Positions 24,197 through 32,008 of a stretch of 64,000 bases of DNA are shown here, piece by piece (within the stretch, counting starts at the first letter, position 1; each line of letters begins with the position of its first letter). The notes below the pieces were generated by a model. That model saw nothing but the letters and a program-made list of their open reading frames with translations, ran no database searches and had not been told where the DNA came from. The translations under genes and the position numbers were made by a program. This DNA is from Clostridia bacterium. Lineage in GTDB: Bacteria > Bacillota > DSM-521 > Neomoorellales > SLTJ01. The DNA is taken from contig SLTJ01000026.1 in the NCBI GenBank assembly GCA_004347685.1, positions 1 to 64,000 on the forward strand, written 5' to 3'.

Positions 24197-24429
24197 TATT
24201 TATCTACCTCTACTTCCACCGCGAAGTCCGGGCAGCGATAAAAACATAACTGGCAGCCGGTGCATTTTTCTGTGGCTGCCACTACCGGGTATCCGTCGTC
24301 ACCGGTAACAAAGACCCCTTGTGGGCAGAAGGCTACGCAGATACCGCAGCGCTTGCACAGGTTGTGATCCAGATGGATGGCGATGTGGCGTTGTTTCCCT
24401 GTCTTCGCTGGCAAGATTAAAATCACCAT
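24196..24429 (-). CDS. korD: 2-oxoacid:ferredoxin oxidoreductase, ferredoxin-like delta subunit
   Basis: 77 residues with two 4Fe-4S motifs: LCKRCGICVAFCPQGVF and KCTGCQLCFYRCPDFAV. It carries electrons from the thiamine site to external ferredoxin. First gene of korDABC; its last base overlaps the alpha-subunit start. The ribosome binding site is weak, so the exact start is unsure. It lies 114 bases downstream of the XdhC gene and may be read from the molybdenum cluster as well. Confidence 0.92.
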   Translation of the reverse strand: MVILILPAKTGKQRHIAIHLDHNLCKRCGICVAFCPQGVFVTGDDGYPVVAATEKCTGCQLCFYRCPDFAVEVEVDK

Positions 24430-24543
24430 CTATTACTTCTACGGCTACCACATATTTTCCTGCCGGCCTCATACGCAGCATTTCCCCGCTGATCGCCGCC
24501 ATCTTCTCGACTAGCCGCTGCGGCGCGAGGGAGGTGCGGTAAA

Positions 24544-25584
24544 CTAGCCCCGCAGGGGCTCCACGAAAACATCCATCAGCCCGCCGCAAATCATGCCTTC
24601 GTCTTCGGCCAGGTCCCTGGTGAGATTCAGGCTGACCATGCGGGGCTGCCCGCTCCGGATCACGTTCATGGCGGCCAGACGCACCTCTGCCTCCCCGCAC
24701 CCGCCCCCTACCGAGCCAAAAATCTGCCCGCCGGCCAGCACCAGCATGCGCGCCCCCGCCTGGCGGGGTGCAGAACCGCGCACGCGAACAACGGTAGCGA
24801 TCGCCGCCGGCTCCTCTACCGCCACCACTTTTTGCAGCCAGGTCGGGTCGAGCCTCTCGCCGCGCGTCTGATTGTTGACAGCAATAATCTCGGCGGCAAT
24901 GCTGACGGCGATTTCCTCCGGCGCCTGGGCGCCAATGTCCAGCCCGATGGGCGCGTGTACGCTGGAGAGCTTTTCTTTCGCCACCCCTTCTTCCTCCAGG
25001 GCCTGGAAGACGGCGTTCACTTTACGCCTGCTGCCGATCATGCCGATGTAACCGGCCGGCTTGTCGATCACCGCCTGCAGGCAGGTGTAGTCGTGCCGGT
25101 GTCCCCTGGTGACAATCACCACAAAGGTGTTTCCCGTAAAAGGATAATGAGCAAGAACCTCACGGAAGTCGTCGCAGATTACCCGGGCGGCGGTGGGAAA
25201 AATCGTCTGATTGGCGAACTCCGGCCGGTCATCCACGACCGTGGTTTCGTACCGCAGGATGGCCAGCACTTTGGCCAGCGCCTGGGACACGTGGCCGCCG
25301 CCCAGAATTAACACGTGCGGACCCAGCCCTACGGGTTCGACGTAGACCCTACCCACTTCCTTCACCTCAACCAGGGACGGCTCCCGCGGAGGGGAATCGC
25401 GCAAGATGCCGGCGAGTTTCTCCGCCAAAGCAGCCGAATCCGGCTGCCACCGTACTTGGCCCCTGGCGTCGCAGTACATCTTCTCAGCCACGTAAGCGGG
25501 ATTCTCAGAGGCGACTACTGTTGCCGCCACACCACCCCAGCCCTCTTGAAGCGCCTGCAACAAGCACTGGTAGTAACCACGCAT
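24544..25584 (-). CDS. XdhC/CoxI-family protein with an extra C-terminal CoxI domain
   Basis: 346 residues. Residues 1-85 look like a divergent CoxI domain (GVAATVVAS, VYVEPVG); about 88-240 is the XdhC Rossmann domain (HVLILGGGHVSQALAKVLAIL, TTVVDDRPEFANQ, GMIGSRRK); about 245-345 is a second, canonical CoxI domain (ATVVRVRGSAPRQAGARMLV, GSVGGGCGEAEVRLAAM). XdhC proteins bind molybdenum cofactor, help insert the sulfido (or selenido) ligand and protect the cofactor before insertion into hydroxylases. Normal members have one CoxI domain, N-terminal. Neighbours yqeB, MoeA-like and MocA-like genes agree with this role; no hydroxylase structural gene is in the window. Confidence 0.85.
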   Translation of the reverse strand: MRGYYQCLLQALQEGWGGVAATVVASENPAYVAEKMYCDARGQVRWQPDSAALAEKLAGILRDSPPREPSLVEVKEVGRVYVEPVGLGPHVLILGGGHVSQALAKVLAILRYETTVVDDRPEFANQTIFPTAARVICDDFREVLAHYPFTGNTFVVIVTRGHRHDYTCLQAVIDKPAGYIGMIGSRRKVNAVFQALEEEGVAKEKLSSVHAPIGLDIGAQAPEEIAVSIAAEIIAVNNQTRGERLDPTWLQKVVAVEEPAAIATVVRVRGSAPRQAGARMLVLAGGQIFGSVGGGCGEAEVRLAAMNVIRSGQPRMVSLNLTRDLAEDEGMICGGLMDVFVEPLRG

Positions 25585-25659
25585 GCCCTTGCCACCCCTC
25601 GTAATAGACTTTTTCTGGCCAGAATACTACCTGATCACCCAGAATCCTTTCAAAATCGC

Positions 25660-26478
25660 TCACATCCTGCCGCTCTCGCGGCCCCAAAGGAAGTGGCAGA
25701 TGGCCTCCAGGACGCCGCCACCGACGGCCCTGGCCTTGTCGGAAATGGTGAAACAGAGGCTTTTGTCGGCCCGGGGATCCACGTCGCCCACCTTCATGCC
25801 CGGCCGAACCTCCAGGCCGCCGCGGAGGAGGCCGCGCACCACCCCGGCAATGCGGCTTTGCACCTCCCTGCCGCCGGCATAGGCCACCGTCTGCCCGGCC
25901 GCCACCAGGTCGCCGATGGCAATCAGCGGCTCCCAAGGTCCCGCCGCATCCGCCGGTATGCGCAATACCCTCTCCTCGGTATATCCCATTACCTCGCCCG
26001 GAACGCCCGTATCGGGAGCCGCGGCGCCGTCCAAGATAACCATGCCCAGGTGGTGGCCCCGCTGGGTTTCCACTACGGCGTCCACGTCTTCGCCAGCGGT
26101 AAAACCGGGACCGACCCCGATAACCACCGGCGCCATGCCGCGCCTGGTGCCGGGATTTCTCTTGGCAATGATGGCGTCCACCAGCACCACCGGCCGGAGT
26201 CCGGCAACACTCCTGGCCTCGGGGTCAACCAGAACCGGTACTTTACGGTCTTTCAACACTGCCAGCGCCTCGGCCACGTCAGCCACCAGGCGGCCGTGCA
26301 TTCCTTCAACGGTGGCTTCACCGGCGTAGACCGCCTCGGCCAGGGCCACCGTGCGCCTGACTACCGTGGGCTGTGCTACCTCCAGCATCACCACCGGAAA
26401 ACCGCTGCGCCACAGCCGGTGAGCTATGCCGGTGGCCAGGTCCCCTGCCCCGCGGATGACAACTAGTTCTTCGCGCAT
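25660..26478 (-). CDS. yqeB: EF2563/YqeB selenium-dependent molybdenum hydroxylase maturation protein
   Basis: 272 residues: VVIRGAGDLATGIAHRLWRSG is the typical Rossmann start, followed by VVMLEVAQPTVVRRTVALAEAVY, VDAIIAKRNPGTRRGMAPVVIGVGPGF and ETQRGHHLGMVI, the signature of the EF2563/YqeB family. The family is used as a marker for molybdenum hydroxylases that carry a labile selenium ligand, together with XdhC- and MocA-like genes, as here. Biochemical function is not settled. Confidence 0.92.
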   Translation of the reverse strand: MREELVVIRGAGDLATGIAHRLWRSGFPVVMLEVAQPTVVRRTVALAEAVYAGEATVEGMHGRLVADVAEALAVLKDRKVPVLVDPEARSVAGLRPVVLVDAIIAKRNPGTRRGMAPVVIGVGPGFTAGEDVDAVVETQRGHHLGMVILDGAAAPDTGVPGEVMGYTEERVLRIPADAAGPWEPLIAIGDLVAAGQTVAYAGGREVQSRIAGVVRGLLRGGLEVRPGMKVGDVDPRADKSLCFTISDKARAVGGGVLEAICHFLWGRESGRM

Positions 26479-26482
26479 CGGA

Positions 26483-26677
26483 TCACCCTCCCCTGCTCTC
26501 CCATAACTGTCTGGCCAGCTCGTAATCGGCCGGCGTGTCTATGTCAAGCAATATCCCCGGATCGGTAACGGGCACGGCCACACAAGAACCTGCCAGCCCG
26601 GCCAGTGCCCGGAAGTTCCCTGAGGGCCTGGAGGTCGTAGGCAGGCTGCCCAGCGGGCAGCCCCCTTTATTTCCCAA
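26483..26677 (-). pseudogene. Orphan C-terminal fragment of a MocA-like nucleotidyltransferase
   Basis: 64 codons squeezed between the MoeA-like gene (10-base overlap) and yqeB. The second half, VAVPVTDPGILLDIDTPADY, is the canonical carboxy end of MocA/MobA-like molybdopterin nucleotidyltransferases; the N-terminal 190 residues with the NTP-binding motif are missing. A TTG start is possible, so a short product cannot be excluded, but it could not be catalytic. Interestingly the full-length MocA-like domain next door (27783-28610) lacks this very tail. Confidence 0.65.
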
Positions 26678-27689
26678 AGGAACACGCAGGGTAGGTGCAG
26701 GTGGCGCACTGGCGGCAGAGCCCGCCCACCCCGCGCGTAATAATTTCTTCCCTGGTTACCTTCTCTCTGGCCAAGAGCCGCGGTAAGACCAGGTCGAAGA
26801 CGGTGGTGGGATCGTGCAGGACACAGGCTGGTAAACCCAGCACCGGCACCTCGCCCAAATAGGCCAGCATGAACATGGCGCCGGGAAAGATCGGCGTCCC
26901 CCGGACCACCACGGCCGCCCCGCTCTGGGATATCCCGGCCGGCGTAGTGTCGTCGGCATCTACCGACATGCCGCCGCAGACCAGCACCATTTCCATGCCC
27001 TGGGCGACCATTTCCTTGATGGCCGCCGCAATGCCGGCGGCGCCGTCAGGAAGGTAGAGGAGCCGGCCGATACTGCTGCCGAACTGGTCCAGCTTCTCCC
27101 GCACCCGGGGCGCAAAGACATCGTGGATGCGGCCGCTGAAGACCTCGTTGCCGGTAACGATCACCCCGACCTCGAGATTCTTAAAGGCCTTGACCTCTAG
27201 GGCCGGCCCCTTTTCGGCGGCGATTTGTTCGACTGCTGTCACGGTAGCTTCCGGCACCACCAGGGGTATGACCCTGACACCGGCCACCACCTGTCCTTCC
27301 GCCACCGGCTGGGCGTCGTGGAGGGTGGCCACTACCGTATCCTCCTGAGAGTTAACCAAATCCACTACCCGGCGGTAGGCCCGCAAAAGGCCGGGCCGGG
27401 CGGCGACAAGGCTAACCTTTCCTTCCTTGGGCTCGGCCCATTTTAGGCCCTCACCGGCCAGGGCCGTGGCCAGGCGCAAAGCAGCCTCGTCCTCATGCAC
27501 CTCGCCGGCGCCGGGCTCATAGACGTAAATGTGCTCCTTGCCCATGTCCAGCAACTGAGGTATGTCCTCGGCGCGAATTTTATGGCCCTTGCGAAAGGCC
27601 GCCCCCTTGAATTCGCCCGGTACTACCTTGGTAACGTCGTGGCCTAGAATGAGGCCTACGCTTTCCCTCACCGGCACCTTTTTCAGCAC
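26667..27689 (-). CDS. MoeA-like molybdopterin-binding protein
   Basis: 340 residues: VRESVGLILGHDVTKVVPGEFKGAAF at the N-terminus and a MoaB/Mog-fold domain near residues 170-300 (VGVIVTGNEVFSGRI, VLVCGGMSVDADDTTP, PGAMFMLAYL). The end carries CRQCATCTYPACSFGK, a cysteine-rich tail. Such short MoeA-like proteins are common in molybdenum-hydroxylase clusters and may handle adenylated molybdopterin. It lies between the MocA-like fusion gene and yqeB on the same strand; the start is GTG behind GGAGGAAG. Confidence 0.87.
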   Translation of the reverse strand: MLKKVPVRESVGLILGHDVTKVVPGEFKGAAFRKGHKIRAEDIPQLLDMGKEHIYVYEPGAGEVHEDEAALRLATALAGEGLKWAEPKEGKVSLVAARPGLLRAYRRVVDLVNSQEDTVVATLHDAQPVAEGQVVAGVRVIPLVVPEATVTAVEQIAAEKGPALEVKAFKNLEVGVIVTGNEVFSGRIHDVFAPRVREKLDQFGSSIGRLLYLPDGAAGIAAAIKEMVAQGMEMVLVCGGMSVDADDTTPAGISQSGAAVVVRGTPIFPGAMFMLAYLGEVPVLGLPACVLHDPTTVFDLVLPRLLAREKVTREEIITRGVGGLCRQCATCTYPACSFGK

Positions 27690-27782
27690 CTTCCTCCGGC
27701 CCCCTAGCGCAATTCCTTCGCGCCCCGGCCGTCCCCTCCCTTCCCAAAAGTAGCTGACAAATCCATAGCTCCAAGCCGGCCC

Positions 27783-28610
27783 CTACCGGGGGTGACAAGG
27801 AGAAACACCCTGAATTTCCCGGACCACGCCCTCGTCGTCCACCGGTACTGCCGCCACCTGGTGCCGGTAGCGGCGCACCACTTCCCGCCCTCCTCGCCTG
27901 ACCTTTTGCAAGGCCGGCAGCAGGGAGGAGTCAAAGACAACGGGATGTCCGGCCTGTTGCTGGTAAAGGGGGAGGACCACCGGTGGCCGGGACTCCCGGT
28001 AGCGCAGCAAAAGCCTTTCCACCGAGGAAGGAGCTATAAAGGGCCGGTCGGCCAGGGCCACCAGGACCGCTGAGGCATCTTGCGCCAGACGCAGGCCACA
28101 GCGTAAGGAAGTCGCCAGGCCGTTTCGGTAATGCGGGTTTACCACTACCTCGGTGCCGGAAAGATCGGCCTTGGCCTTTACTGTCTCTGCCGCGTAACCC
28201 AGGACAACGATAATTTCGTTTACCCCCGCTGCCTGCAAGGTACGGGTCACACCGGTGATGAGGGGCTGCCCGTGAAGCGGGGCCAGCGGTAGCGGCAAGC
28301 CCTGGTATTCCGCGGGACCGGCTGCCAGAACCAGGCCCACGACCTTATCCTCTCCGGCCCCATGACCAAGGGACGTGCCTTGCCAGCGCAGGGCCAGGAT
28401 CTCGAGCCACTCCCCGGGGCGGTAAATAACGTCTAGGTCCGGCTCAAGGGCGTACAGGTAAAACGGAGAAAGAGGGCCAACCAGGGGCACGCCGTGTACC
28501 GGGCCCGCAGTCAACAGTTCCAGCGCGGCCCTTGCCTTTTCCCGCAGGCGCGGGGGTAAAGAATCCCAGGTGGCCGCCGCCTGGGGGCTCAACCAGATCT
28601 TACGGCTCAT
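27783..28610 (-). CDS. RelE-like toxin domain fused to MocA-like nucleotidyltransferase
   Basis: 275 residues. Residues 1-78 have the RelE/ParE pattern: KIWLSPQAAATWDSLPPRLR, LELLTAGPVHGVPLVGPLS, LDVIYRPGEWLEILALRWQ. Residues 89-275 are a MocA/MobA-like fold: VVGLVLAAGPAEYQGLPLPL, LGYAAETVKAKADLSGTEVV, HYRNGLATSLRCGL, VLVALADRPFI. The usual Arg-Met-Gly-x-Pro-Lys of the NTP loop is replaced by EYQGLPLP and the C-terminal DIDTPxDY is absent, so activity is doubtful. ATG 28610 overlaps the antitoxin gene by 11 bases and reads no stop between domains, so the fusion is real in this sequence. Context: Phd/YefM antitoxin upstream, MoeA-like gene 94 bases downstream. Confidence 0.8.
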   Translation of the reverse strand: MSRKIWLSPQAAATWDSLPPRLREKARAALELLTAGPVHGVPLVGPLSPFYLYALEPDLDVIYRPGEWLEILALRWQGTSLGHGAGEDKVVGLVLAAGPAEYQGLPLPLAPLHGQPLITGVTRTLQAAGVNEIIVVLGYAAETVKAKADLSGTEVVVNPHYRNGLATSLRCGLRLAQDASAVLVALADRPFIAPSSVERLLLRYRESRPPVVLPLYQQQAGHPVVFDSSLLPALQKVRRGGREVVRRYRHQVAAVPVDDEGVVREIQGVSPCHPR

Positions 28611-28851
28611 CAAGCCACTGCCCCTTGCCTCGCGCAAGATCTTGCACTGCTTGGGCCAGGTCGCCGGCCAGTTTCTGGTCGGCTAAAAGCTGTGCCGTCT
28701 CCTCAAGCCGCCGGTATTCCTCATAACCCAGGAGAACGGCCACCGGCCTTCCGTGTTTGGTTAGCACGTAGCGGCCAAGACCCTTTTCAGCCCTCTGCAC
28801 CAGTTGAAGAAAAGCTTGTCTGGCCTGCGTGAGGGGTATTACCTCCAGCAT
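28600..28851 (-). CDS. Phd/YefM-family antitoxin
   Basis: 83 residues: MLEVIPLTQARQAFLQLVQR, then YVLTKHGRPVAVLLGYEEYR, the classic Phd/YefM DNA-binding fold, followed by a helical, partly acidic tail ending QWLDEP that would bind the toxin. ATG 28851 is preceded by AAGGAGAGAG at good spacing; longer frames run through the operator. It overlaps the RelE-like start. A strong promoter with an overlapping palindrome lies upstream, consistent with autorepression. Confidence 0.9.
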   Translation of the reverse strand: MLEVIPLTQARQAFLQLVQRAEKGLGRYVLTKHGRPVAVLLGYEEYRRLEETAQLLADQKLAGDLAQAVQDLARGKGQWLDEP

Positions 28852-28940
28852 GGTCTCTCTCCTTTGCCGGCATCCCCATCCGGGTGCGCACCGGCCTCTA
28901 TTGGCTAATGAGGATCTGGCCGCCCTGGCTACGCGAAGAA

Positions 28941-28997
28941 TGTACATTTTAATGTACATGTTATTATAATTTTACCAAGAAGCGCGGTAGATGTCAA
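28941..28997 (-). promoter_or_regulatory. Promoter and palindromic operator of the antitoxin/toxin-MocA operon
   Basis: On the minus strand TTGACA (28992-28997) and TAAAAT (28969-28974) are 17 bases apart; a TATAAT follows within three bases. Downstream, TGTACATT (28941-28948) and AATGTACA (28951-28958) make an 8-base inverted repeat separated by TT, over the likely transcription start. This is the expected place for the Phd/YefM antitoxin to bind. It may drive the whole molybdenum cluster. Confidence 0.82.
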
Positions 28998-29659
28998 GGG
29001 GAGCCGCGCATTTTGCCAGTCAGCACCCAAGATGTCTGATCTTCTTGCACGGGCAGCCGGCGGATTAGTACCGGCTATTTGGTCAGGACTACTTGTACTA
29101 TGGATAAGTGGAGCAGCAGCGAAGGAGAACCGGAGGGGTTAGCGAAGGCCGTAGCGAAAGGTCAAATTTTCTTGCTCAACGTCAACCTCGAGCCCTCGCG
29201 CCGGATGCTCGACCTCGCCGGGCGCCAGCAGACACCTCAATTGCCCCGCTTGCTCGCCGCGATCGCGTACGGGTCTCAGCCTGAAGGCAGCGGGCTCCCC
29301 CTCTTCACCAGTGGGTAAAACGCCAGGCCAACCTCCCCAATCTCCTCGGAGAGCATCAAGCGCCTGATCTCCGAACTGGTAGCCAGTAAGGACTCTCTAC
29401 CTTAATTCCTCGCTGCATCTCAGTCCCTCTGACAATGCAAACGGCTCCGCCTGAGGTATCTCCACTTTGTAGGGCCACCTCGCCCCAGGCGAGTGAATTT
29501 TGACGACCTGTTAGCAGGATTAGGTTGCGCGAAGGCGGAGGCAAACCCGAAAGCAGGGGGCCGGGGGGCGGCCGTTTGAGGCAAGGTCTAATGCCGGAGA
29601 GAAGATATTATTCAGGATGCTGAACTTTTTCCCGAACGCCGATCCCGGGCTGCCGGTCT
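28998..29659. other. Intergenic region without a recognisable gene
   Basis: About 660 bases between the toxin-antitoxin promoter and the cas1 remnant. Short frames exist but none has a ribosome binding site or a recognisable motif. No tandem or CRISPR-like repeats were seen. It may hold decayed 5' parts of cas1 that can no longer be recognised. Confidence 0.45.
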
Positions 29660-29875
29660 GTGCCACCTGCCTTTTACGCATCCAGGCGGTACCTGGGTAC
29701 GGTGAATACCACCCGCCGGGAGGTGGCCCGCAGGGTGCTGGAGCGCCTGGACGACGTAGAGGCTTACGGCGGCAAGAAGCATAAGCTGCGGGCTATCATC
29801 CAGCAGCAGGCCCGGCTGGTGGCCGGCTTTGTGCGGGGAGAAGCCAGGTACCGGCCCTTCATCGGGAAGTGGTGA
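29660..29875 (+). pseudogene. cas1: Cas1 C-terminal remnant
   Basis: Only the last 50-60 residues of a Cas1 integrase can be recognised: TRREVARRVLERLDDVEAYG and KLRAIIQQQARLVAGFVRGE followed by YRPFIGKW, the helical end of Cas1. The N-terminal beta domain and the catalytic Glu/His/Asp region, about 250 residues, are missing upstream. Its stop lies three bases before cas2, the normal spacing, which supports this as a true cas1 end after an internal deletion. A complex able to acquire spacers cannot be formed from this copy. Confidence 0.72.
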
Positions 29876-29878
29876 GGG

Positions 29879-30175
29879 ATGCGTACCCTGGTGGTTTACG
29901 ACATTCCCGACGACCGCCTGCGTACCAAAATCTTTGAGGCCTGCAAGGACTACGGCCTTACCCACATCCAGTATTCCGCCTTCCTGGGCGACCTGAACCA
30001 GAACCGGCGGCAGGAACTGGGCCTGCGCCTGCGCCGCACCCTGGGCGACAACGAGGGCAAGATCCTCATCTGTCCTGTGTGCGATAAGGACTGGGCTCTG
30101 GTGCTGGAAATCGTGGTGGGCGGGAAGGAGACCGGGACGGAGGCGAAGGGCCCGGCGGGCCCGCTGATTTACTGA
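29879..30175 (+). CDS. cas2: CRISPR-associated protein Cas2
   Basis: 98 residues of the Cas2 ferredoxin-like fold: MRTLVVYDIPDDRLRTKIFE with the metal-site Asp8, then YGLTHIQYSAFLGDLNQNRR and ILICPVCDKDWALVLEIV. Cas2 dimers bridge two Cas1 dimers during spacer acquisition. The gene seems intact, although its partner cas1 is reduced to a 3' end. The last 15 residues (ETGTEAKGPAGPLIY) are a non-conserved extension. Confidence 0.92.
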   Translation: MRTLVVYDIPDDRLRTKIFEACKDYGLTHIQYSAFLGDLNQNRRQELGLRLRRTLGDNEGKILICPVCDKDWALVLEIVVGGKETGTEAKGPAGPLIY

Positions 30176-30321
30176 GCTGGAAGTTAGACCCTGTACCGCT
30201 CTCCTACTTCCCACCCCTCATTTTCACGGTAGCTCTTGCCCAGTGCCCGGACACAGCGGGGCCTCGCCGGGAGCGTTTGGATCGGGTTTCCGATTTGTTA
30301 CAAGGGACAGGGTGACTTTTC

Positions 30322-31323
30322 ATGCTCCTTAAGGTCAGTGACATCAAGCAGTATTTGTACTGCCCCCGCATCATCTACTTTACCTACGTGCTCCCGGTGG
30401 AGAAGAAGACGACCACCAAGATGGCCACCGGCAAGGAGGAGCACGTCACCGTGGCCCGCAAGGAGGCCCGGCGGCGGCTGCGTTTATATGGCCTGGAGGA
30501 AGCCGCCCGGTACTTCAATGTGTGGCTCCGCTCTGAGCGGTTGCAACTGGAAGGCGTGCTGGACACTTATTGCCCCACCGGCCGGGACGTATACCTGCGG
30601 CGGGTGGCCAAGGTAAAGGCTCCTCCAAATCTGGCCATGGTAGAAGGGACTATTCTCCACGCTGCGGTGGCCGATGTGCTGGTGGCAGCCAAGAAGGTGA
30701 TTTATAGCTGCGGGGTAGGGGACTACTGCCGCATCGTTGAGAATATCGAGCGGCACCCCCTGCTTGACCTGGGGCCATGGGAGGCGCAGCTCGGCCCGGA
30801 GGAGAGGGCTGCAGTCAAGGATAGGGTGGAACTGGTCACTACCTTTGAAAAGACCCGTATCCTCGCCCGCCTGCAGGAAACCCTCTCCCGGCAGCCCTAT
30901 ATCGGCGAAGATTCCCTGGTCAACCTCACTGTGCCCGTGGTGGTGGAGCAGAAACTCGACGGCTCCTTCGTGGGTCTAAGTTCTTACCTCAGCACCGACG
31001 CTTATATCTTCACCGAACCCATGGTCCTCGACCTCAAGTTCGGCGAGCGGCGAGATTTCCACCGCCTCACTACCACCGGCTACGGCATGGTGATGGAAAG
31101 TGTGTGGGAGTTCCCCGTCAATCTGGGCTGCATCGTCTACGTAGAGTTCCGGAACGACCGCCTGCTGGTGACCCGGGACATCCATGTCATCAGCGACGAA
31201 CTCCGGCAGCAATTCATTGATGCCCGGGACGAAAAGAGCCGGATGGTGGAGGAAGAGATTGACCCGGGTGTGGCCGGGGAATGCTACGCCACGTGTCCCT
31301 ACTACAGCGTGTGCCACCAGTAG
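30322..31323 (+). CDS. Cas4/Csa1-family CRISPR adaptation nuclease
   Basis: 333 residues, long for Cas4 and typical of the Csa1 branch. An N-terminal CPR cysteine (DIKQYLYCPRIIYFTYV), a PD-(D/E)xK core with MVLDLKFGERRDFHRLTTTG and a C-terminal cysteine set (GECYATCPYYSVCHQ) suggest a RecB-like nuclease with a 4Fe-4S cluster, used to trim prespacers and select PAMs. It lies about 150 bases after cas2. Csa1 is usually associated with archaeal-type I-A or type III modules. The gene is complete, while cas1 beside it is not. Confidence 0.88.
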   Translation: MLLKVSDIKQYLYCPRIIYFTYVLPVEKKTTTKMATGKEEHVTVARKEARRRLRLYGLEEAARYFNVWLRSERLQLEGVLDTYCPTGRDVYLRRVAKVKAPPNLAMVEGTILHAAVADVLVAAKKVIYSCGVGDYCRIVENIERHPLLDLGPWEAQLGPEERAAVKDRVELVTTFEKTRILARLQETLSRQPYIGEDSLVNLTVPVVVEQKLDGSFVGLSSYLSTDAYIFTEPMVLDLKFGERRDFHRLTTTGYGMVMESVWEFPVNLGCIVYVEFRNDRLLVTRDIHVISDELRQQFIDARDEKSRMVEEEIDPGVAGECYATCPYYSVCHQ

Positions 31324-31403
31324 CGGAGGGCGAATTGCCTCCGGGCCGCTCCAAGAATGTCGGAACGCGAGCAGGAAAACTGGCCCTGGCGACGAATAGT
31401 AAA

Positions 31404-31432
31404 TGTCGAAGGAGAGGGCGGTTTTCGTGCAG
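31404..31432 (+). repeat. 29-base direct repeat, copy 1
   Basis: This segment, containing GAAGGAGAGGG and ending in GTGCAG, recurs at 43767-43795 with 27 of 29 identities. Each copy places a strong ribosome binding site nine bases before a GTG codon. The two copies bracket the whole csa1-to-csx15 stretch, a possible trace of recombination or of duplicated gene starts. Confidence 0.65.
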
Positions 31433-31561
31433 AAACTGCTCCTTCGAGAAAAGGGTCTACCTGCCCGGTTATCTATCGGCCCAAAACCCTTGAAGCGCAA
31501 GTCATTCAGCCATTATAACGTGGCTGGTTGCACCTATTGCCCCGACGAAAAGGGGACTTAA
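31427..31561 (+). CDS. Possible 44-residue ORF behind the repeated ribosome binding site
   Basis: Starts with the GTG of the repeat and reads MQKLLLREKGLPARLSIGPK with a VAGCTYCPDEKGT end. The C-T-Y-C pair recalls the CVYC of the HNH gene that follows the second repeat copy, so it could be a truncated relative, but similarity is too short to claim. No other support. Confidence 0.22.
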   Translation: MQKLLLREKGLPARLSIGPKPLKRKSFSHYNVAGCTYCPDEKGT

Positions 31562-31683
31562 ACAATTAAGTTAGACTGGCCCCCTATCTCCCAAGGGGGC
31601 CAAGGTTTTCTAACCCAAAGTGTTAAGGGATTATGTGAGGTGGCAGCGCTCATTTGTGGCTGTAAATAACACGCATTTGTATC

Positions 31684-31723
31684 TTGCGCTGATCAGACTG
31701 TTCATGTATAATAGCTACATGAA
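31684..31723 (+). promoter_or_regulatory. Promoter and operator of the RHH/PIN pair
   Basis: TTGCGC (31684-31689) and TATAAT (31707-31712) are 17 bases apart. TTCATGTA (31701-31708) and TACATGAA (31716-31723) form an 8-base inverted repeat over the -10 box, the expected site for antitoxin autorepression. Confidence 0.78.
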
Positions 31724-31741
31724 GTATAAAGGATGATGTTC

Positions 31742-32008
31742 ATGAGAAAGATCCCGCTTCAAGTATACCTGGACGAAGCCCTCCACCAGCAGCTGCGGCT
31801 GGTGGCCGAAAGGGAAAAAATTGCTCAGTCAGAATTAGTGCGCCGGTACCTGCGGGAAGGGATAGCCAGGGATCTGGATGCCCAGGACCCCGCCCTGGAA
31901 ATCATTGGGTTGGGAGAAGGCAGCACGCCCGATCTGGCGGCAAGGCACGACCATTATCTGGCACAACACAAAAGGAGAGCTAACGAAGCTGGACGCCTTA
32001 TTCGTTGA
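31742..32008 (+). CDS. Ribbon-helix-helix antitoxin
   Basis: 88 residues. RKIPLQVYLDEALHQQLRLV and KIAQSELVRRYLREGIARDL form a CopG/Arc-type ribbon-helix-helix DNA-binding domain; the tail (LAARHDHYLAQHKRRANEAG) would hold the toxin. ATG 31742 is chosen because AAAGG is better spaced from it than from ATGs at 31733. It overlaps the PIN gene by about 20 bases and sits behind a promoter with an inverted-repeat operator. The pair lies between csa1 and cas6, on the same strand as the cas genes. Confidence 0.8.
   Translation: MRKIPLQVYLDEALHQQLRLVAEREKIAQSELVRRYLREGIARDLDAQDPALEIIGLGEGSTPDLAARHDHYLAQHKRRANEAGRLIR

Noticed and set aside
24430-24543. A separate small gene between korD and xdhC
   Set aside because: A frame with MAAISGEMLRMRPAGKYVVA runs here but continues out of frame through the ferredoxin motifs and has no ribosome binding site.
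29079-29318. A 79-codon frame between the antitoxin promoter and the cas1 remnant
   Set aside because: Starts without a good ribosome binding site and has no recognisable domain.
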